Below are positions 56,499-64,000 of a stretch of DNA of 64,000 nt, piece after piece; positions within the stretch are counted from its first letter, which is position 1; every line of letters starts with the position of its first letter. The notes under the pieces were generated by a model. It made no database searches. It was given only the letters and a program-made list of their open reading frames with translations, and was not told the origin of the DNA. The position numbers were made by a program, and so were the translations under genes. This DNA comes from Rheum nobile. Its lineage: Eukaryota; Streptophyta; Magnoliopsida; Caryophyllales; Polygonaceae. The stretch spans positions 1,178,001-1,242,000 of the forward strand of contig WOAB01000040.1 in assembly GCA_027886185.1 (NCBI GenBank), read 5' to 3'.

Positions 56499-58572
56499 GT
56501 TTTTTTTTTGATATGGTAAAAATTAGACTGGAAGCCACAGAAAGAACGGTTTTTCAGTCTATAATATCTTTGCGGATTAGAACTACAAGTTCTAAATTAT
56601 CTCTAAAATCTTCCAAGGGACTTCGTTGGGCCAGCTTCGCAATGTAGTCAGAAACAACGTTAATTTCTCGGAAGACGTGACAAATCTGTACTGATAAAAA
56701 CAGTTGTAAAACACAAAGGATATCAGAAATTAAGATTTTAATATCCCAAGGACAGTGCCAGATTTTGTTTATAACGTTTACAATTGTAAGGTTATCGCAT
56801 TCAATGTGGATATTGTTAAAGCCTAATTCATAAGCTTTAAGCAATGCATTCTTGAAATCAATGATTTTTGTTTTTAATGGGGAGGATAATCCGCACTTTT
56901 CACCAAAGATAAATAAGGGTTCTCTTTTGCTATTTCTGAAAACATAGCCATAGCTAGATTCTCCACAAGTCTTAGTGGATCCATCCGTATTAATTTTTAT
57001 AATGTTATATGGTGGTTTTTTCCACTTCTTCGTTGGTCGTCTTCTATTGTGATTGCTATTTTTTATAGTTGATCTGTACTAAAACAGTTAGGGTTCCATT
57101 TCTTCATTTGTTTCCAATTATGAATTTGGTTTTTAATGTAAATAGGAACATCCTTAATAGGGTCTATTTCATTGTTTGTTCTTCCAAAACTTTGTTGGTT
57201 TCTGTATAATCAAATTCCCCACCAGGAAGTCAGTAATTCTAAAAATTGTGATTTATCAGTTTTTTGTCGGATTTCCTCAACCAGTTCGTATGTTTTTTTT
57301 ATTTCCAATGTTAACTGATCTGATAATCCCAAGAGTATGGAGATTAATTTTTTCAATGGTTTTCATAGTATGGTTATAGAGGAATAAGATATGATTTGTA
57401 TCTTCAGTTTGTGCCCTATAGCGAATACAACCTAGAGGGAGTGCAACTCCTTTTTCAACTAGTCTTGCTTTTGTTGGAAGTCCATTTTTCATGATTTTCC
57501 AAAGAAAGTTTTTAACCTTTGGGTAAGTATCCAATTTCCATATCCAGGAAGAGTCATGGGATGTATATCGTTTATTGTCATTAATCATGTTCGATCATGG
57601 CGGATTTTGTAGAGAATCACCCGTTTTTATTGGCTTCCAATACATCATGTCATCAATGTTATTAATTGGGATTGGTATGGATGTGATTTGTTTAGCTATA
57701 TCATTCGGTACATGTTGTTTAATATTTCTTTGTTCCATGTCTTATCTGGTAGAATGAATTCTGCAACCAAGACATCAATGTTCTGAATTTGTTGTGTGTT
57801 GATGATTTTGTTTAAGGGACTTTTAGACAACCATTTATCAGTCCATAATTATTGTGCTGCCATTTCCGAGTTGCCAAATGAGTCCCTTTTTGAAATCATC
57901 CAAGATTTCAACCATTTTGGACCATTGCCAAGAACATATGCCTCTTTTTTCATAGTGTAGAATGTGTTGTGTTTTTAGATATTTTTCACTAATAATTTTA
58001 ACCCAGGAATTATGAGGTTCTGCTAGGATTTTCCATAGTAATTTGAGTTATAATACTTTATTCATGTCTTTCGATTTTCGTAGTCCTAGTCCTTCTTGTT
58101 GTGTAGGTTTACAAATTTTTTCTCATCCTATAAGGGATTTGTATGCGGGATCTTTGTTCCAGAAAAAAAAAGTTATTCAGTTTATCAAGTTCATTATGAG
58201 TATGTGTAAGAAGCATAAAGCTTTGCATTAGGTAATTTGGTCTAGAAACAAGATTGGCTTTAATCAGTGTTGTTCTTCCTGCTTGGGATAGAGAGTTGGT
58301 CTTCCATTTTATTAATTGTTTTTGTGTGCTAGTTAAGAGATCAACAAAGATATTTGATTTAACTCTACCATTAATGAAAGGACATCCCAAATATTTCTCA
58401 AGTGATGTCATGTTTGTGATTGTAAGAATACCTTGAATCGCTTATTTATTTGTTTGTTTGTTACTTTCTTTGTTATTTGAAAGACTGATTTATGAAAGTT
58501 CACTTTTTATCCAGAGATCTTGCAGTAATCATCCACAATATCTTTAATTTCTTTTTGAAAGGCTGATTTATG
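56499..58572 (-). mobile_element. 5'-truncated LINE (L1-type)
   Basis: Poly(T) at 56500-56509 marks the 3' tail of a minus-strand LINE. TAAAGTTATTG (56488-56498) and TAAAGTTATCG (58573-58583) form an 11-bp target duplication with one mismatch. The interior reads as the C-terminal half of ORF2. Confidence 0.75.
56554..58560 (-). pseudogene. LINE ORF2 C-terminal half: RT end, zf-RVT, RNase H
   Basis: In order on the minus strand: DIVDDYCKISG and KVNFHKS (about 58560-58490); KYLGCPFINGRVKSNIF, KWKTNSLSQAGRTTLIKANL and NYLMQSFMLL (58411-58200); the zf-RVT domain WIWKLDTYPKVKNFLWKIM and NGLPTKARLV (57540-57440); and the RNase H piece LGFNNIHIECDNLTIVNVIN and HVFREINVVSDYIAKLA (56830-56640). Stops and frameshifts separate the blocks. 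The endonuclease and RT catalytic YADD region are missing because of 5' truncation. Confidence 0.8.
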
Positions 58573-58583
58573 TAAAGTTATCG

Positions 58584-58879
58584 ATGATTAAACTTATATT
58601 TAATTTATATGTAGATCAAAATTTGAAAACTACAAGTGTGACGCTTTTCCATCTTAAAGGTAATTTAGATTTACTATTAAAAATAGTTTTATGCCACTTA
58701 ATTTGTGCACTCTATATTTATGATGGTAGAAGTATTTTTTATTTATGTTTTAGTAAATATTTTGTGTCAAAATTACTTTCAATTATGAGAAGCCGTTAAA
58801 GATTCACATATCGGTTCAAAATTTCAATACAATTATTTCGGTTCATGTTCAACCTTAGTTGCAATACCTATTCAGATTT
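58584..58879. other. AT-rich spacer
   Basis: No gene recognised. Confidence 0.5.
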
Positions 58880-59427
58880 ACAAGGACTCAACTTACAATA
58901 TCAAGCAAGGTACAGAACTTGCTGAATTGATTTCGAAGGCCAAACATATAATTTGAGATGAATCTGCGATGGTTAACAAATTTTGCTTTGAGGCATTAGA
59001 TAAATTTTTAAGGGATGTGATGTGATCTTCAAATCCAAATAGCTTGAAGCAGCCTTTGGGAGGAAAAGTTGTGATATTTGGTGGAGATTTTAGACAAATA
59101 TTGGTTGTGGTTCCTGGAGGAAGTAGACAAGATATTATTTATTCCAAAATAAATTCTTCATATTTGTAGAATTTATGCAAGGTTTTGAGATTGACGAGAA
59201 ATATGAGGCTACAACATGGATGTACAAAATCAGAAGTTTTTGAAGCAAAAGAATTTTCAGAATGGGTATTAAAAGTTGGAGACGGTGATCAAGGTGGGGC
59301 AAATGACGGTGAAGCTACTATTGAGATTTATCTGATTTGTTGATAATTGAAGCTTCTGATCCAATTTCAACAATTGTGGAAGCTACATATCCTTCTATTC
59401 TACATATTGATGATCTCGCTCAGTATT

Positions 59428-59507
<80 letters not shown>

Positions 59508-60150
59508 ATTCTAGCACCCACACATGAGATTGTTAATAAAGTAAATGAACACATGTTGGCTCTACTGCCAGGGGATGAAAAAGTATATCTTAGCTCAGAC
59601 AGTATTTGCAAAACAGATGAAAATGGCTTTGATGATGTCACTGTTTATTTAGTTGAATTCCTCAATGGCATCCGATCTTCTGGTGTATCAAGCCATGTGT
59701 TGAAGTTGAAGGTATGTTTTTCCATTATGCTACTCAGAAATATTGGCCAATCCGCAGGGCTATGTAATGATACCAGATTGATAGTCAATCGCCTTCAAAG
59801 TCATATTATAGATACCCAAATTAATTCTGAAAGCAATATTGGACACATAGTATGTATTCCATGCATGATACTTACACCATTAGACACTCGATACCCATTC
59901 ACATTTCAAAGGAGGCAGTTCCCGATGATTGTTTATTTTGCCATGATCATCAACAAAAGTCAAGGACAATCACTCTCTCAAGTGGGTTTGTTTCTTCTAA
60001 AACTTGTTTTACTCATGAACAACTTTACATTGCATTTTCTATAGTTACGAGTAGGATTGGGTTGAAGGTCTTAATTGGTGATCGTCAAGGTTGTCCTCAG
60101 AATACGACTACATATGTTGTTTATAATGAGGTTTTTCAAAACATGACATG
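58880..60150 (+). pseudogene. Helitron PIF1-like helicase, C-terminal relic with GA expansion
   Basis: Reads KQGTELAELISKAKHII, then DESAMVNKFCFEALDKFLR, GGKVVIFGGDFRQIL, INSSYL, LRLTRNMRLQ, a (GA)37 tract, VILAPTHEIVNKVNEHML, LLPGDEKVYLSSDSICKTDE, SSHVLKLKV, MLLRNIGQSAGLCNDTRLIV, FQRRQFPMIVYFAMIINKSQ and GQSLSQVGLFL. The end (HEQLYIAFSIVTSRIGLKVLI) is in another frame, from a shift near 60000. TGA or TAG codons replace residues after KAKHII, at about 59022, and after SSYL. It lacks Rep and no Helitron end hairpin was found. It is more complete than the relic at 5330-6400 and similar to it. Confidence 0.85.
59431..59505. repeat. (GA)37 microsatellite inside the helicase frame
   Basis: 75 bp of GA encode an Arg-Glu run between LAQYY and VILAPT. 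The frame is the same on both sides. Confidence 0.95.
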
Positions 60151-60189
60151 ACTAGGTACGTCAGTACGTTAGATCTTGATAACATCAAT

Positions 60190-61640
60190 TTGAAAGGAAC
60201 AAGGTGTGGCGTCTAGTACCACGGCCAAAGAATAGAACTGTGATAGGCACAGAGTGGGTCTTCCGGAACAAGCTTGATGACCAAGGGCAAATCATAAGGA
60301 ACAAAGCCAGATTAGTAGACAAAGGCTACAATCAACAAGAGGGCATAGACTATGATGAAACATTTGCTTCAGTTGCAAGGTTAGAAGCCATTCGGTTGTT
60401 GATTGCTTATGTCACTCATAATGGTTTTAAGCTACAACAAATAGATGTCAAGACAACCTTCCTCAATGGAATTCTCAAGGAAGAAGTCTACGTTGAGCAA
60501 ACCCCTACTTTTGAAGATTATTGTCACCCAAATCACGAACACATCCTAGACAAGGCATTATATGGCTTGAAACAGGCTCCTAGAGCTTGGTATAAAGGGC
60601 TATCTCAATTCATTTTGTCTAATGGTTATGTACGTGGTGAGGTTGACAAGACTCTATTCCTTCTAAAGAAGGGAAACATACTCTAGTGGTACAAGTATAT
60701 GTAGATGATATCATCTTTGGTTCCTCCAATCCCAGTCTAGTGAAGTAGTTCACCACCCTTATGGAGAGTGAATTCAGAATGAGCATGGTTGGTGAACTAA
60801 CATTCTTCCTTGGACTTCAAGTGAAACAAGGAGAGGATGCAACCAAAGTACATCAAAGAAAGTACCTACTAGAATGTGTGAAGAAGTTTGGAATGGAAAG
60901 TTCTAAACTATTTGAAACTCTGATTTCTCCCAATACTTCACTTGGTAAATATGAGAAGGAGAAACAAGTGGATCAGACCCTTTATAGAGGCATCATAGGT
61001 TCGTTAGTCTATCTCATTGCTAGTAGACCTGACATTATGTTTAGTGTTTGCTTGTGTGTTAGGTTTCAGGCTAATCCTAGGGGACACACTTAAAGGCAGT
61101 GAAATGAATTTTGAGATACTGTAATGGGTCCAGTACTCTCAATATTTGGTACCCACGAGGCTGTGATGTACGTTTGGTGGGATACACTGATGTTGCAACA
61201 AAGTAGACCACAAGAGTACTTCAGGGATGGCTCAATTTTTGGGTCCATGTATGGTCTCTTGGGGTTCAAAGAAGCAACATTCAGTGGCGTTGTCTACCGC
61301 TGAGGCAGAGTATATAGCCGCTGCAGCTTGTTGTACACAACTCCTATGGCTTAAACAACAACTGAGTGACTATGGGATACTCTTTGGTAAGGTTCCTATA
61401 CTATGTGATAACACGAGTGCTATAAACATATCGAAAGATCCGGTACAACATTCTCGCACTAAACATATTGAGATAAAACATCATTTCTTATGAGATTGTG
61501 TGGAGAAAGGTCTTGTGTCTATGGACTTTTGTAGGACAAATGATCAAATTGCGGACATCTTCACCAAGCCTCTCAATAGGGAACCCTTTGAGAAGTTACG
61601 TATGGAGCTTGGTATTATATCCTTAGATGTCTAAGTCATC
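60190..61640 (+). pseudogene. Sire-like copia pol fragment (RT and RNase H)
   Basis: WRLVPRPKNRTVIGTEWVFR, ARLVDKGYNQQEGIDYDETF, LQQIDVKTTFLNGILKEEVY, DKALYGLKQAPRAWY and VYVDDIIFGSS (last in another frame) give RT; MVGELTFFLGLQVKQ, DQTLYRGIIGSLVYL and SRPDIMFSVCLC follow. RNase H: STAEAEYIAAAACCTQLLWL, CDNTSAINISKDPVQHS, RTKHIEIKHHFL. Motifs resemble Sire-type copia elements. Frameshifts near 60690 and 61095 and several stops. Gag, protease, integrase and LTRs are absent; it starts at the Helitron relic. Confidence 0.8.
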
Positions 61641-62360
61641 TCAAGTACGTTACCCTCGATGATTGGTTAGAATTTGATATTAGTCCTAGGGGGAATTATA
61701 GAGATTGTATAGTCTGAAAGGCATAGATAAAATTGTCATTGTTTCATTTTGATGGTGCTAGACCCTGCATGTGTGTGTACATGTCCTTCACATGATTTCA
61801 AAATGAATTGACAATCTTTCATCATATAGATTGTGTGCATTGATTGGTACTTCTTCTATTTATCCCAAAAAAGGATCAACCTGATGTATTGAGCCTTCAT
61901 TACAAGCCCAAATGATGGTTGATCCTATAGCCATCCTAGCCTATCATGTTTAAGTACCCCCTATGAGGCTATTGTTTGTCTTTCAAAACTGGGAATTACT
62001 TTATATGATCGACAAAATTGAAAATGTTGCATATATTATTTTTGTCATTGGTTCTTGTTGGTACTACTTCTGGTACACTACCCTCAGCCAAGGTCCACTA
62101 TGTTCTAAAGGTAAGGTAAGGAAAACAATCAGAAATGGTCGCAAATGGCTAGAATTGAACAGAAAGTGTGCCAGCGTAGCACAAAGGCAGGCACTGGGTG
62201 TTGAGCGTCAGAATGGTAAAACAACTTTTTGGGGAAAAAGTAACAGTAAAATTTTGAAGTAGGGAGTGAACGTTGGAAGGGTGCAGGTGAACGTTGGGTA
62301 AAAGAGTTAAATTCAGAAGAGATTTACTGCAGAATCAGAAGGGGATATGACCGTTGAAGG
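61641..62360 (+). other. Non-coding interval after the copia fragment
   Basis: A polypurine-like CCTAGGGGGAATTATAG lies at 61685-61701. No gene and no LTR partner found. Confidence 0.45.
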
Positions 62361-62363
62361 AGC

Positions 62364-62372
62364 TATATTTAA
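62364..62372 (+). promoter_or_regulatory. TATA box before the plant-transposon-domain gene
   Basis: TATATTTAA lies 154 bp upstream of ATG 62526, followed by a CT-rich leader as in many plant promoters. Confidence 0.5.
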
Positions 62373-62402
62373 GGGATTGTGATCTTAACGTCACGGTATT
62401 GT

Positions 62403-62425
62403 TCTCTCTCTCTCTCTCTCTCTCT
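62403..62425. repeat. (TC)n microsatellite in the leader
   Basis: About eleven TC units between the TATA box and the ATG. Confidence 0.9.
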
Positions 62426-62525
62426 GCATTTCCTCCTCCGAATACTCTTGCATACCCAATACTATTGCTCTCTTCCACCTGTCTACTCTCTCTTCAATCT
62501 TCTTACCCTCACACAAATTTCTCAA

Positions 62526-64000
62526 ATGGCTACTGAATCAAACCCCTCAACTCCCAAAACTTCCGTCACCATAGACGGATCCGAAAGCCCACAAACCTTG
62601 ACCAGAAAACTCAAATCTATGATGAGTGGTGAAGCTCTCACTCAAATTACAAAGTCTCTCACCAGAGCTTCTTAACACGACTCCATAAAAATCCATTACA
62701 ACCCAATCTTCACCACAAAAGACCCCACCGCAAGAGCAGGAGGAGGTGCAGAGCCCTGGAGAGGATAAAATCACCGCCTTGGAACTGGTTGAAGAGAAGG
62801 AGGAGAAGGAGACACATGACATCTCCTTCGATACCGTAAAGGAGATAGGTGACGATGTCGTGCAAGGTCTCAAAATAGCAAAGGAGGATGAGGCGACGAG
62901 TGAGGACGCTGGTGATAAGAGCGGGGAGCAAAGGGCTTCTATGGCATCCGAACTGGCTAAGGATCTAGTCCCATTCCTAGATAAGGAGGAGGACACTCAT
63001 AAGAAGGTGGTCAAGAGCAAATGGAAGAGGAGTCGAGCACCCTCTTCTGACAGAGATGTGTCAGAAGGTGGGGAGACGGCTCCCCTGGCAAGAGTGACTC
63101 GCTCTAAAAAGGCGAAGAAGGATGCCACCACCGAACCCCGACAGAGCACGAGGAGAATCGCCAAGAAGGCGCCTCCTGTAAAAACCCAAGAGGTAATCGA
63201 CATGTTGGAGAGGGAGTTTAGCCGGAGTGTGGTGCTGCAGAAGGAGTTTCTGGAGGAGTTTGCCTTGGGTGAGGTGTTGGACTTGCTGATAAGGCAGAAA
63301 TGAGAGAATATGTTCAAGGAAGAGGAGGTATATGATCCCGTGCTGGTATGAGAGTTTTACTCAACGCTGGTCATCGAGAACAAAAAGACGATGGTTAACA
63401 AGTCCTATACGCTGGAAGGCGAGACTTACAATTTCTCTAGCATAGAGCTGTGTAAGATTCTTGGGGTACCGCAAGCTGGCTATGCTGAACATCACAAGGG
63501 GTCGTGGTCGCAAGACTGTGATCAATTGAAAATGATCAAGACAATCTCTGAGGATGAGAACCCGCCATCGAAGGGAGAGGTACATTGCAACAAGATGAGG
63601 ATATTACACAAGGTACTATACCACTTGGTGGTAAGTAACATGGTACCACAGGAGCAGAAGCGCAACTCATTGCACATCCTGGACTATTTGGTGTTAGGCC
63701 GAATGTTGAAGGGGAAGCAATCAACCTTCCAAGGTTGATGATGTTGCACATGTCTCATGCTAAGACAAGCCCCAAAGATGCGCTCCCGTACCCTGGTTTA
63801 GTAAAGCAAATATTGGCCTACCACGACATGTACTCGCCGCAGAAGGAAGTCAGAACTGGAAGAGTACTAGACGAGTCTACACTGAATAAGATGCGATTTC
63901 AGTTTGTGGATGGTCAATGGGAGAAGATGAAGGCTGTAAGGGTTAGAGAAGAACCCAAACAGGAAATTATTGAGGAGATGAGGATGAACGATGAGCTTCT
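62526..64000 (+). pseudogene. Putative plant transposon protein domain gene, runs off the window
   Basis: ATG 62526 (MATESNPSTPKTSVTIDGSE). An acidic/Lys-rich, disordered N-terminal region with nuclear-localisation-like KSKWKRSR is followed from about 63350 by EFYSTLVIENKKTMVNKSYT, FSSIELCKILGVPQAGY, MRILHKVLYHLVVSNMVPQE, SLHILDYLVLGRML and LPRLMMLHMSHAKTSP. The block order matches the 'putative plant transposon protein' family known from retrotransposon-linked ORFs; function unknown, env-like role proposed for such ORFs is speculative. Breaks: shift and TAA near 62675-62691, TGA 63301-63303, TGA 63349-63351, shift near 63716. It follows a Sire-like pol fragment in the same orientation, so it may be that element's extra 3' ORF. 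Confidence 0.6.

Overview
The window is plant nuclear DNA, most likely from a eudicot (inference from AT-rich intergenic sequence, spliced plant gene families, and plant-specific Tat, Athila-like, Sire-like copia, PIF1-helicase Helitron and PMD-carrying Mutator-like elements). It is dominated by nested, mostly decayed transposable elements. Three host-derived genes show between them, and all three are damaged as read here.

Region by region. 1-4001: a minus-strand Raf-like MAPKKK pseudogene (exons 1413-3745) with a SINE in one intron and hAT-like ends further down. 4016-14708: a nest in the 5' region of that kinase. A poly(T)-ended, LINE-like unit carries a Helitron remnant and a hAT MITE, and a Mutator-like element (10137-14708) sits in its right target-site copy. 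This MULE holds the start of a transposase gene on the plus strand and a five-exon plant mobile domain (PMD) gene on the minus strand, converging. 15753-29090: a Tat-type Ty3/gypsy element without a 3' LTR, split inside gag by a complete 7.6-kb chromovirus-like Ty3/gypsy element (17172-24809). 29091-32455: AT-rich DNA with a LINE reverse transcriptase relic. 32456-41316: a candidate LTR-bounded unit full of minisatellites; its left repeat is split by a complete non-autonomous Athila-like element (32781-38472). 43085-43690: a DUF1262 fragment. 43783-48652: a nearly intact minus-strand Ty1/copia element. 49275-50612: a four-exon host gene with one nonsense codon. 50731-55697: a second Ty1/copia element 118 bp upstream of that gene's ATG. 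56030-64000: hAT-like end, 5'-truncated LINE, Helitron helicase relic with a (GA)37 tract, Sire-like copia pol fragment, and a plant-transposon-domain gene that runs off the window.

Target-site duplications date insertions relative to each other: LINE-like unit before MULE; Tat before the chromovirus-like element; candidate LTR unit before the Athila-like element. All premature stops in the MULE PMD gene (4 of 4) and in the chromovirus-like gag-pol (5 of 5) are TAG at places where CAG would fit, which suggests decay by deamination of methylated CHG cytosines.

The most interesting system is the MULE that pairs a transposase with a PMD gene between long terminal inverted repeats with arrays of GC-rich hairpins. 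Also notable are GC-rich palindrome arrays shared between LTR and gag in the Athila-like element, and pol coding sequence inside the LTR of the chromovirus-like element. All calls come from reading the sequence; family names rest on recalled motifs, not on searches.
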